11,744 bases of DNA from the NCBI GenBank assembly GCA_017940955.1, contig JAGAXP010000274.1, positions 1 to 11,744 of the forward strand. Reading direction: 5' to 3'. The position numbers were made by a program, and so were the translations under genes. Positions 1-9,900 of the stretch are shown here, in pieces (positions within the stretch are counted from its first letter, which is position 1; each line of letters starts with the position of its first letter). This DNA is from Oribacterium sp. Lineage in GTDB: Bacteria; Bacillota_A; Clostridia; Lachnospirales; Lachnospiraceae. The notes under the pieces are model-generated. The model saw nothing but the letters and a program-made list of their open reading frames with translations, did no database searches and was not told the origin of the DNA.

Positions 1-798
1 AACAATGGCTATAATATCGTTCACAGCCCGTTGGAGATTGATGATGAGGGCGTATGGAGAATGAACTTTTCCGATATGGAGAAAAAGATCGTTGATAATA
101 AGATCCATACAGCCATATTCTGCTCACCTCACAATCCGTGTGGCCGTGTATGGGAGAGGTGGGAGATAGAGAAGGCCATGGAGTTGTTCAGGAAACATGA
201 TGTCTTCGTTATATCCGATGAAATATGGTCGGACATCATCCTGAACGGACATAGACATATCCCGACCCAGTCTGTCTCCGAGGATGCCAGGATGCGTACT
301 GTGGCACTCTATGCGCCGTCAAAGACCTTTAACCTTGCAGGACTTGTGGGAAGCTACCATATCATTTACAACAAGTGGATCAGGGAGAGGATTGAAAAAG
401 AATCATCATTGTCACATTACAATGAAATGAATGTTTTATCCATGCATGCCCTTATAGGTGCTTACAAGCCGGAAGGATATGAGTGGGCCGATGAGTTAAA
501 GGCAGTACTCAGCGAAAATGTAAACTATGCCTGTGACTATATAGCTTCCCACTTTGAGGGACTCAGGGTCAGCAAGCCGCAGGGAACCTATATGCTTTTT
601 GTGGACTGCAGCAGGTGGTGCGAAAATCATGGGAAAACTATCGAAGACATAGAGCATGCGGCATGGGATGTGGGAGTTGCCGTTCAGGATGGAAGGATGT
701 TCCATGGAAACTGTCATCTTAGAATGAATCTGGCCCTTCCCCTGTCCAGAGTAAAAGAAGCTTTTGAACGCTTGGATAAGTATGTTTTTAATGCTTAG
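1..798 (+). CDS. MalY/PatB-type PLP-dependent aminotransferase / C-S beta-lyase, 5' truncated by window
   Basis: Fold-type I PLP enzyme of the aminotransferase class I/II family, MalY/PatB branch. Known members cleave C-S bonds (cystathionine beta-lyase, cysteine desulfhydrase) or transaminate. The reading frame is open from base 1, so the true start and the N-terminal part of the small domain lie upstream; the TTG at 31 is not the start. Visible landmarks are CSPHNPCGRVW (nt 121-153, including the conserved Asn), SDEIW (nt 214-228, the Asp that contacts the PLP ring nitrogen) and APSKTFNLAGL (nt 313-345). The probable Schiff-base Lys is at 322-324. Near the C-terminus, LRMNLALP carries the Arg expected to bind the substrate carboxylate. 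The visible 265 residues fit a family of about 390. A 183-bp AT-rich gap separates it from the NRPS genes, so it may be a housekeeping neighbour or may supply a precursor; the sequence does not decide. Confidence 0.85.
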   Translation, partial: NNGYNIVHSPLEIDDEGVWRMNFSDMEKKIVDNKIHTAIFCSPHNPCGRVWERWEIEKAMELFRKHDVFVISDEIWSDIILNGHRHIPTQSVSEDARMRTVALYAPSKTFNLAGLVGSYHIIYNKWIRERIEKESSLSHYNEMNVLSMHALIGAYKPEGYEWADELKAVLSENVNYACDYIASHFEGLRVSKPQGTYMLFVDCSRWCENHGKTIEDIEHAAWDVGVAVQDGRMFHGNCHLRMNLALPLSRVKEAFERLDKYVFNA

Positions 799-981
799 AT
801 CATAGCTTCATAAGAGGCTTTGCTTCGAGGGGGGAATTTAGCGTTCTCTAAGAAGACAATAATAAATCTCAAAATATTTCCATATAATTTTAATATTCTG
901 CTTATAGTAGTTAAAGATTTTGACGACACGTTTATATAGTTTTTTTGATTGCAGGGTTTAAGTTTTTAGAGAGGAACAAGC
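799..981 (+). promoter_or_regulatory. AT-rich intergenic region, probable NRPS operon promoter
   Basis: This is the only sizeable non-coding stretch in the window and is much more AT-rich than the flanking genes from about 850 onward. Possible promoter elements are TTGACG at 920-925 with TTTGAT at 944-949 (18-nt spacer), and an isolated TATAAT at 883-888 with no good -35 in front of it. Neither is strong, so the start of transcription is uncertain. A similar element (TTATAGTAG at 902-910, TTATATAGT at 932-940) recurs 30 bp apart and could be a weak operator-like repeat or chance in AT-rich DNA. A strong ribosome binding site, AGAGAGGA (968-975), precedes the NRPS 1 ATG by 6 nt. No convincing rho-independent terminator for the aminotransferase gene is visible. 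Confidence 0.35.
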
Positions 982-3921
982 ATGTCAAAAGTGATCGACT
1001 CTTTTTTTGATTCAGTAAAAGAAAATCCTGATGCGCCTGTGTTGAGCGACTGCAGTGCGGTCAGTCTCACCTACCTTGAACTTGATATACTGTCAGCACG
1101 GGTTTATAGGTATCTGAAAGAAAAAGGTATAGGACGGGAGGATTTTGTGATGATCCTTCTGCCCAGAGGTGTCTTGCCCTTTGTCGTGATGCTCGGTGTG
1201 TGGCGGGCAGGTGCCGCCTTTGTGGCGGTCGAAGAGGGTTATCCGGAAGAACGTGTAGCCTTCATAAAAAAGGACTGCGGCTGCAGACTGACGATAGATA
1301 CCAATGAGTGGAAGGAGATCCTGAAAATGGAGCCCCTGTCGGGATGTGAGCAGGTTCTTGAGCATGATGCCGCCTTTGCGGTATATACTTCAGGTTCCAC
1401 CGGTAATCCCAAGGGAGTTCTCCATGAATACGGAAACCTGGATATCATAGCCGCGTCCGTGACCTTTGATGTGGTATCCTTCGGACTTATCGCTCCGACC
1501 AATTTTGTTGCCTCGGTCATAGGTTATCTTGCAATACTGTTTCAGGGTTGCAGCATGTTCGTCCTTCCGTATTCCGTGATCAAGAATCCCCCGGCACTGG
1601 TAGACGTTTATGTTAAGAACAACATACATACGGCATTCTGTGTTCCGACCGTTTACAGGCTTTTTTCAAAGATACCGACTCTAAAGGTCATTGTTCTGTC
1701 CTCCGAACCCACCAGGGGTATCTGGTCAGAAGATCCCGAAGTGAGTATATTTAACTTCTATGTTTCAAGCGAGACAGGATTCATCGCTTCTGCAGCAAAG
1801 CTTGATAAGCCGAATGAGAATGCGCCCATAGGACATCCGATGACAGGGTTGAAGATGATCCTTCGGGATGAAGCGGGAAATATCGTCCCGGACGGTGAAA
1901 CCGGTGAGATCTGTGTTGAAAACCCATATGTACGCGGATATATCAATCTTCCCGAACAGAATGTAAGAGCCTTTATAAACGGTGAATACCGCACCGGAGA
2001 TCTGGGAAAGATTAATGAAGACGGAGAGTTTGTAGTGGAAGGCCGCGCCGATGATATGGTAAAGATAAACGGCAACCGTGTGGAGCCCGGAGAGGTTGAA
2101 GAGGCGGTACACCGGCTGCTTGGTGTTTCGGAAGTGATGGCCAGGGGATTTACTGAGGGAGATGATGCCTTTATCTGTCTTTATTATACGGATGATATTG
2201 AGCTTGATGCAGAGAAGGCGAGGAAAGCTCTGTTAAAGGTCCTCCCCTATTACATGATTCCGGCTCATTTCATGCATATCGACAGCCTTCCGCGTACCGC
2301 AAACGGTAAGGTTTCCCGCAGGATGCTCCCAAAGCCAGAAATCGTTTCAAAGGAGGATACCTATGCCGAGCCGAAAACCCCGGAAGAAAAGGCATTGTGC
2401 GATGCAATGGCCAAAATCCTTTCCGTTTCGCGTATCGGTGCAAGGGATGATTTCTACACCCTTGGCGGCAGTTCGATCCTGGCCATGGAACTCATAGTCA
2501 GTTGCGATCTTCCGGAGCTGAATGTCACCCAGATCTTCCGCGGACGTACTCCTGAAAAGATCGCGGCTCTGTATCTTGAAGAGCGTGTGCCTGACAGCGG
2601 ACTTTCGAGAAAAGACCGCATCAAAAAGGCAATGACCAGATCTTATCCTCTGACATACGAACAGTTATATATGTTTGATTATCAGTTATATACACCAAAA
2701 TCCACAATGCTCAATATAGCAGGCATGCTTAAGTTTAATGAGGATCTCGATGCCGAAAGGCTGAGGGATTCCATAAATGCGATGATACAAAGCCACCCTG
2801 CGCTTCTGACTTCACTTTCGTATAATGAGGATGGTGAAGTTGTCCAGCGCTATACTCCGGAGCTTTTCGTGCCTGTAGAGATCGAGGAGATTTCCGAGGA
2901 CGAGATTGAAGAGCTGGCGGATAACCTGGTTCATCCCTTTGACGGTCTCATGAAAAGATCTCTTGTAAGGAACCGTCTGTTTCAGACAGAGGAAGCCCTT
3001 TACTGGTTTTACGAGATCCATCATATGTTTTTTGACGGTGCTTCGGGCAAGATCATGATAAAGGAGGTATGTGATCTTTATCTGGACAAAGAGTATCCTG
3101 CGCCGAAGGAACCGGACGGATACTATCTCATGCTCCATGAACGTGAACACCATAAGCTCAGCGAACAGTATGCAAAGAGCCGTGAGTATTTTGAAAACCG
3201 CTACGACGGTACCGATTGGAGCATACGGCTTGACTGCGAGATGGAAAGCCGAAAAAACGGCTATGATGAAATGGAAATGCTGCTTGACCTGTCTGAGGAT
3301 GAGTTAAAAGAGCTTGAAGAAGTCTCCAATCTCGGGAAAAACGGGATATTCATGATATCAGAGCTTCTTGCCATGGCTGCGATGAACGGGAAAAAGGATG
3401 TAATGACAGTATGGGTCTACAAGGGCAGGGATTCCAGAAACCTGACTGATATCCTGGGCCTGCTTTTCAGGGAGCTTCCCGTTGCGCTTTCTCTTTCCCC
3501 GGATATGACTATGGGTGAGATCTATGCGGATGTTGCCGAACAGATCAGCTCCGGCATAGCTCACTGTGATTATCCGTATATCGATAAAGGTTCTGCCGTA
3601 AGGGAAAATGATCATTTCATCTTCATATATCAGGAGAATAACTGGAACTGTGCAGACGAGATGCCTCTTGATATGGAAGATGTCGATATCGATTTTCCGG
3701 ATATCGCTTCCGAGACCGCCATGGATGTGGAGATCATCGACACGGATGAGGGTATCCTCATGTTTCTTGAATTCTCCGATGACAGATATCGCGAAGAGGA
3801 TGTGAAGCAGTTCATGGATATGATGGTGAGCTTTGACAGGGCGATGCTCAGCTTAAGAAAGCATCCGGAAACAACACTTGAGGATCTTTTCAAGGAAGCA
3901 GATCTTCCTTTTCCCGGATAA
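982..3921 (+). CDS. NRPS protein 1, starter module A1-PCP1-C1 with atypical (non-alpha-amino-acid) adenylation domain
   Basis: 979-residue NRPS that activates a starter acid, tethers it and hands it to protein 2. A1 (about 5-450) has YTSGSTGNPKG (135-145), YRTGDL (336-341), a variant A8 loop GRADDMVKINGNRVEPGEVE (354-373) and NGK with catalytic Lys443. The A5 motif is NFYVSSE instead of NxYGPTE. The position equivalent to GrsA Asp235 is Val176 (nt 1507-1509), and the hand-derived pocket is V A I F V S F F I K. PCP1 (about 465-535) carries LGGSS with phosphopantetheine Ser498 (nt 2473-2475). C1 (about 553-970) has an intact HHMFFDG (680-686, nt 3019-3039), but its DILGLLFRELPV segment (823-834) departs from the usual C5 pattern. 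The ATG at 982 has AGAGAGGA 6 nt upstream and starts directly at the A domain, with no preceding C domain. It belongs to an operon with the next gene, 24 nt downstream. Domain calls are secure; the substrate is inferred. Confidence 0.93.
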   Translation: MSKVIDSFFDSVKENPDAPVLSDCSAVSLTYLELDILSARVYRYLKEKGIGREDFVMILLPRGVLPFVVMLGVWRAGAAFVAVEEGYPEERVAFIKKDCGCRLTIDTNEWKEILKMEPLSGCEQVLEHDAAFAVYTSGSTGNPKGVLHEYGNLDIIAASVTFDVVSFGLIAPTNFVASVIGYLAILFQGCSMFVLPYSVIKNPPALVDVYVKNNIHTAFCVPTVYRLFSKIPTLKVIVLSSEPTRGIWSEDPEVSIFNFYVSSETGFIASAAKLDKPNENAPIGHPMTGLKMILRDEAGNIVPDGETGEICVENPYVRGYINLPEQNVRAFINGEYRTGDLGKINEDGEFVVEGRADDMVKINGNRVEPGEVEEAVHRLLGVSEVMARGFTEGDDAFICLYYTDDIELDAEKARKALLKVLPYYMIPAHFMHIDSLPRTANGKVSRRMLPKPEIVSKEDTYAEPKTPEEKALCDAMAKILSVSRIGARDDFYTLGGSSILAMELIVSCDLPELNVTQIFRGRTPEKIAALYLEERVPDSGLSRKDRIKKAMTRSYPLTYEQLYMFDYQLYTPKSTMLNIAGMLKFNEDLDAERLRDSINAMIQSHPALLTSLSYNEDGEVVQRYTPELFVPVEIEEISEDEIEELADNLVHPFDGLMKRSLVRNRLFQTEEALYWFYEIHHMFFDGASGKIMIKEVCDLYLDKEYPAPKEPDGYYLMLHEREHHKLSEQYAKSREYFENRYDGTDWSIRLDCEMESRKNGYDEMEMLLDLSEDELKELEEVSNLGKNGIFMISELLAMAAMNGKKDVMTVWVYKGRDSRNLTDILGLLFRELPVALSLSPDMTMGEIYADVAEQISSGIAHCDYPYIDKGSAVRENDHFIFIYQENNWNCADEMPLDMEDVDIDFPDIASETAMDVEIIDTDEGILMFLEFSDDRYREEDVKQFMDMMVSFDRAMLSLRKHPETTLEDLFKEADLPFPG

Positions 3922-3945
3922 GATCATCAGATAAGGATAAAGATC

Positions 3946-6900
3946 ATGTTAGACAAAAAAGAACTAGAGGAAATACTTAAGCTGTCAAAGGGACCGGAAC
4001 TGAAGTATGATGCGTCCCTTACCTGGCTGGACCTTTTTGAGGAACAGGTGAAGAAAGACCCCGGTCATATCGCGGTGGCGGATGAGTACGGAAGCCTCAC
4101 CTATGAAGAACTTGACCGCCTCTCCGATGAGCTGGCTGCGGCTCTCGTCGAAGACGAGAAAGTAAAGCCGGATGAATTTGTTGCGGTGAGACTTGACCGT
4201 GAAAAAGAGTTTTTTGTGGCCGTTACCGCCATTTTCAAGGCAGGCGCCGCATACCTTCCCATCGACCTCGAATCCCCGTCGGGGCGCATCTCCTATATGC
4301 TGCATGACTCCGGGGCAAGGCTGACTCTTACGAAAAAGAGTGTTCTGCGTCTTTGTTCAGCGGGAAGGGGCAGATCCCTTTCATCCTTCAGGTGCAGACC
4401 GGATGGGAGGGCATATATGATCTACACCTCGGGCTCCACCGGAGAGCCGAAGGGAGTCGTGATACCGCAGCGGGCCCTGACTAATTTCGTTCATGCCATA
4501 AGACATCATTGGGGACTCGGAAAACACAGCCGCATCGCCCTCCATGCAAACTTCGCCTTTGATGCTTCTGTCGAAGATATATTTCCTCCTCTTTGTGCAG
4601 GCGGAAGTGTCTTTATAATTCCGGAACGGATGAGAAAGGATGTTTTTGAGGTTCGGGATTTTATTAAGAAAAATAATATAAACGGGGGATGCTATTCAAC
4701 CCTCTTCGGTCAGCTTCTCGGAATGGATGAGACTCCTCTTGATGTGGACTATTTTGTTCTAGGCGGCGAGGCCATGACTCAGGTTCCCAATGTCAGGGGA
4801 AAGATCTACAACACATACGGACCTACTGAGTTCACGGTGGATTCAACCTTTTACAAAATAAAAAAGGGGCGCGGATACGGAAATATTCCGATCGGGAGAC
4901 CGCTTTGTAACTGCTCGGCCTACATAGTAAATGAAAAGCTTGAGCTTATCCAAAGGGGTGAAACAGGTGAGCTTTGTATGGCCGGACCCCAGCTTGCACT
5001 GGGTTATTATAACCGGCCGGAGCTTACAAAGGAAAAATTTACTACTCTTGATCTGCAAAACGGAGAGACGGTCCGGATCTACCGTACCGGGGATCTTGCA
5101 CGCTGGAATGAAGACGGGCAACTTGAGTATTCCGGCCGTATCGACACTCAGGTAAAGCTTCGGGGGTTCCGTGTCGAGCTTGGCGAGATCGAACGCTGTG
5201 CCTTGTTATTTACGGGAATTAGCCAGACTGCTGCAGAGGTACGCAAGGACACGCTTTGTCTTTATTATACTGTTTCGGCAGATGTGGACGAGGAGGAGCT
5301 GAAGACCTTCATGGCCGGAAAGCTTGTCGATTTCATGGTTCCGCAGATCTTCATAAGAATGGAGGAGATGCCTGAGACGGCAAACGGAAAGATCGACCGG
5401 AAAAAACTGCCCGAGCCTGTTTACAGGTCGGCGGGGGAATATGTTGCGCCTTCAACAAAAGAAGAATGCATGGTGGCAGAGGTCATGGCAGAGGTTCTTT
5501 CCATGGGAGAGGCCGTAAGCGTTACCTATGACTTCTTTGAGCTTGGAGGAGATTCCATCAAGGCGATCCGTATGGTAAGCATCCTTCGAAACAAAGGCTT
5601 CAGGGTTTCCGTGGCCGATGTAATGAAGGGACGCACGGCAGCGGACATAGCAGCACTGCTGCATGATGCTGATGAAGCTACGGATAAGCAGGAGATCGAC
5701 GATAAGGAAAGGGTCTGGAGTGAGGAAAGCATAAAGGCAGTCTATGACAGATTTGAAAAGCAGGGAGAAAAGGTGGAGCGGATATATCCTCTGACCCCCA
5801 TGCAGGAAGGCATGCTCCTTGAACACGTTTCACATCCCGAAAGCTTTGGCTACCGTATAGCGGATATTTACGAATGTACCCGCCGTGTTGATGAAGAGGA
5901 GCTGCGCAGGGCCGTGGATGCTCTGGCAAAAAGGCACGAGACGCTCCGCTCCGCGATCCTGTACAGTGGTCAGATAGAACCCCGTCAGGCTGTGATCGAC
6001 CGGGTATTGCCGGTCACATATATTGACAGGACGGACACCCCGGACATTTTTGAAGAGCTCATGAAGCTTCGTACCAACATACTTGAAACTGCCTTTGATC
6101 CGGAAAACAAGCCTATGACACAGTTTGTTTATGTGAAATACGGAAAGCCCTCCGATTATCTCATCTTTGTTTCACATCACATAATAACGGACGGCTGGAG
6201 CTTTGATGTACTGATAAAAGACCTTAATGCCCTGCTTCGGGGTGAGGAGATACCCGAAGGCATCCCGGGACTCTATGAAAGGGTTGTCCGCAGACAGCTT
6301 TCACTTGATCGGGATGCGGCCGTAAACTATTTTACGGAAATGCTTTCAGGTTATGAAAATTTTGCCGGCATCCCGTTCTGGGGTGAGGTTCCCGAAAAGG
6401 AACGTTCAAAGGATGACCAGTTCCGTTTTACATTATCTTCCTCCGATACAAAAAAGCTTTCAGAGCTTTGCCGAAGATCAGGCGCCACTTTATCGGACGG
6501 CTTCAACCTCATCTGGGCTCTTGTTCTGAAGGTTTTAAACCGCATCGATGATGTGGTATTTACCACCATAGCCTCGGGACGTGACGGATCTGATATGGAC
6601 TTAAGTGACAGCGTGGGTCTTTTCCTGAATCCCGTTCCGGTACGTGCAGACTTCGGTAACGGAGCAGAAAACGCCCGGACGATGCTGAAAAAACTGCGTG
6701 AACAGGCAAACGCGTCAAAGGCCTATGATTTCTGCCCTCTTGCTGACATTCAGGATGCCATGGGAGGAGGGATCAGGCTTCATGGCTTCAACATTTCCTT
6801 TGAAAACTACAGTGAGCCTGACACAGGAGAGGCAGTTCTGGTTCCGATGTATATCCATGATGACCATGATGCCGACGGTGTGGGAGTGGATGCCATCGTG

Positions 6901-9900
6901 CAGCCGGACGGGAGAGTTTTTATTATTTTGATCTATGATCCCCTTGTTTATCATGAGGCGGAACTGAAACGTTTATCGCTCCTGTTTGGGAATGTAGTAA
7001 GATGGGTCACAAAAAACCCGACAATACCGCTTTCAAAGCTGGAGCCGACAGGCCGTGAAGAGCTGCCTGAGCTTATGGCGCTTTCAAAGGGAGATGAGCT
7101 TGCGTCAGATGACGGGGCGGTATGGCTTGACGGCTTTCGGCATCGGGTTAAAATGGCTCCCGACCGGCCGGCCGTCAGCGATAATGAAGGTCAGTATACC
7201 TATGCAGAGCTTGACAGGGTATCTGACAGTGTGGCCGCATATCTTATTAAGCAGGGCGTGAGGAAACGTGATTTTGTGGCTGTGCATATGGGAAGAAAAA
7301 AGGAATTCTTTGCGGCAGTCATCGGCATCCATAAGGCGGGTGCCGCCTATGTGCCCGTCGATCCCGAATATCCTAAGGGCCGTGTTGAATATATGATCCG
7401 GGATTCGGGCGCGAAGCTGATCCTCACGGAAAGAGATGTTGATCAGGCAGTTTCGCAGCTGCCCGATCCTGAATCCGTAAACCGCGTATCTTTCCGGGAT
7501 CCTGCCTATATGATCTATACCTCGGGCTCCACGGGACTTCCCAAGGGCGTTGTCATAGGACAGAGGGCGTTAAACTATTTCGTGCATTTCATAGCGCATG
7601 AGTGGAGGCTTGGCGTGGACAGCCGCATCGCGCTTCATTCAAGCTTTTCCTTTGATGCGGCCGTGGAGGACATTTTTCCCGCACTGACAGTCGGGGGGAC
7701 TATATTTGTAGTTCCGGAGGATGTCAGAAAAGATATATCGATGATGCGTGAATATATCACGCAAAACAGGATAAACGGCGGCTGCTATTCCACCCAGTTC
7801 GGACAGCTTCTCGCAATGGATGAGACTCCGCTTGACGTGGATTACTTCGTTTTGGGCGGTGAGGCAATGACGCAGATCCCCAATGTCAGGGGAAGGATAA
7901 TCAACACCTACGGACCTACCGAATTCACGGTTGATGCGACATTTTACGAGGTTGAAAAGGGACGGGAATATAAGAATATACCCATCGGCAGACCGCTGTA
8001 TAACTGCTCGGCCTACATTGTAAACGATAATCTTTCACTTGTACCGAGGGGAGTTGTGGGTGAGCTCTGCCTTTCGGGTCCCCAGATGGCTGACGGCTAC
8101 TGGAACCGTCCGGAGCTGACTGCTGAAAAATTTACAGTGCTAAAGATCGGAAACGGTGAAACAGTAAAGGTCTACCGCACAGGAGACCTTGCAAGATGGA
8201 ACGAGGAAGGCATGCTTCAATATGCCGGACGCATAGATGATCAGGTGAAGCTTCGGGGATTTCGGGTTGAGCCGGGTGAGGTGGAGCGTCGTGCCATGCA
8301 ATTTGCAGGAATGCAGGAGGCGGCTGCCGTGGTGCGAAAGGAAACCCTGTGTCTTTATTATACGGCAGACAGCGAGGTTGATGAAAAAGCCCTCAGGGAT
8401 TTCATGGCTTCAAGCCTGACAGACTACATGGTTCCCGGAGTATTTGTTCGTATGGAGAAAATGCCTCTCACACCGGCCGGCAAGCTGGACCGCAGGGCAC
8501 TTCCGGAACCGCGTATTGAGGCTACCGGAAGAGATTACCTTCCTCCGGAAAATGAGATTGAAAAGAAGCTCTGCAAGGCTTTTGCCGCCGTTTTGGAGAT
8601 GGATCCCGATACTGTTGGAAGAGATGAGGACTTTTTTGATCTGGGCGGTAATTCTATCCGTGGAATGCGCCTGGTGCTTCTGGCGGATATCGAAGGGTTT
8701 ACCACCACCGATCTTTTCAGGCTTCATACTCCGGAAAAGATAGCTCAGAAGCTTTTGTCCGGTCAGAGCAGATTCCTGCCCGAAGAGGAAGAAAGGGCAA
8801 GAAAGCTTTCTGTTCCGGCTACCGTCGGTCAGATCAGTATGATAGATTACCAGTTCATACACATCAATTCCGTAATGTATAATATCTCCGGACTGTACCG
8901 CTTTCCGGCAGACATTGATGTGGACAGGCTCAAAGAAGCTATAAAAACAGCTTTTGGAAATCACCCTGCCCTTCAGACAGTGCTCGAATTTGATAATGAT
9001 GGAAATGTGGTCCAGCGCTATTGTCCCGGACTGTTAAGTGAGGTCGGCATTATTGACGTACCTGCCGACCAGAAGGATGAAACATTAAAAAAACTTGTGC
9101 GTCCTTACAGACTGTTTAAGGAATCGCTGGTGCGTGCGGGTCTGTACCGCTTTGAAGACTGTGTAAGGCTTTTTATCGATATGCATCATGTGATTTCAGA
9201 CGGTTTTTCCATGCAGGTTCTGCTCAATGATATTGCGCAGGCATATGAGGGCAGACCTCTTTTGCAGGATAATTATTATACCTGGCTTTTAAATGAAAAG
9301 AAGGCAATGGAAACCGAAGAGTATGCCAGTGCGGAACGGTATTTCAGAAATAAACTCGGGTCTCATGACTGGTGCAGCGTGCCCACACCGGATTTTGATT
9401 CTATCGAATCGGATCTGGCAGAGGAAACGGCTGAAATGGGACTGACGATGGAAGATATGTCTGCTGCCGAAGCACGTCTCAAAGCCTCAGGTAATGTACT
9501 GTGCATAACGGCAGGGATACTTGCGCTTCAGGAATACTGCAGCCGGTCTGATATCCTGGTAACATGGATAGACAGCAACAGAGCAGACATAAGGTATGAA
9601 AATACCGTGGGCATGTTCTTCAGGAGCCTTCCCGTGGCCGTTCATACCGAGCAGTTTGCGTCTCTTGATGCACTCATAAGAGAGGTCTCTGAGCAGGTAG
9701 TCGCAGGCTTTGCAAACAGCATCTGCAATTATATGGAAACTCTTCCGAGCCGGAAGAATTTTGATGATGATATGGAGATCAATTACCTTGCAGGTCTGGG
9801 TGAAGAGGATCAGCTTAAGTCTGTCGGTGCCGTTTCGGAAGAAGTGCCCTATGACAGCGATAATATTTCCGCCGGAGAGCGGGTGGGCGTGTATATCAAT

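Noticed and set aside
817..840. Rho-independent terminator after the aminotransferase gene
   Set aside because: Only a five-pair stem (GAGGC/GCTTC with a wobble) can be drawn and it is followed by a G run, not a T run.
891..900. Short match between the operon upstream gap and the window end (TAATATTCTG versus AAATATTCTG at 11734-11743)
   Set aside because: Nine bases of AT-rich sequence are expected by chance; there are no flanking inverted repeats or other signs of attachment sites or an insertion element.
982..2331. A1 as an inactive or decayed adenylation domain
   Set aside because: The YTSGSTG loop, YRTGDL and the catalytic Lys443 are intact, the frame is unbroken and the carrier Ser is present. 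Altered specificity is the simpler reading.
5764..7029. C2 as an epimerization or dual E/C domain
   Set aside because: The N-terminal TPMQEGML and HHIITDGWS with GLFLNPVPV are ordinary condensation motifs, and there is no separate E domain before it. A D-residue cannot be inferred.
8410..8964. Long minus-strand open frame (184 codons) opposite NRPS 2
   Set aside because: It lies wholly antisense to A3/PCP3/C3 coding sequence, its product looks like low-complexity antisense translation, and no family is recognisable. It is explained by codon bias of the real gene.
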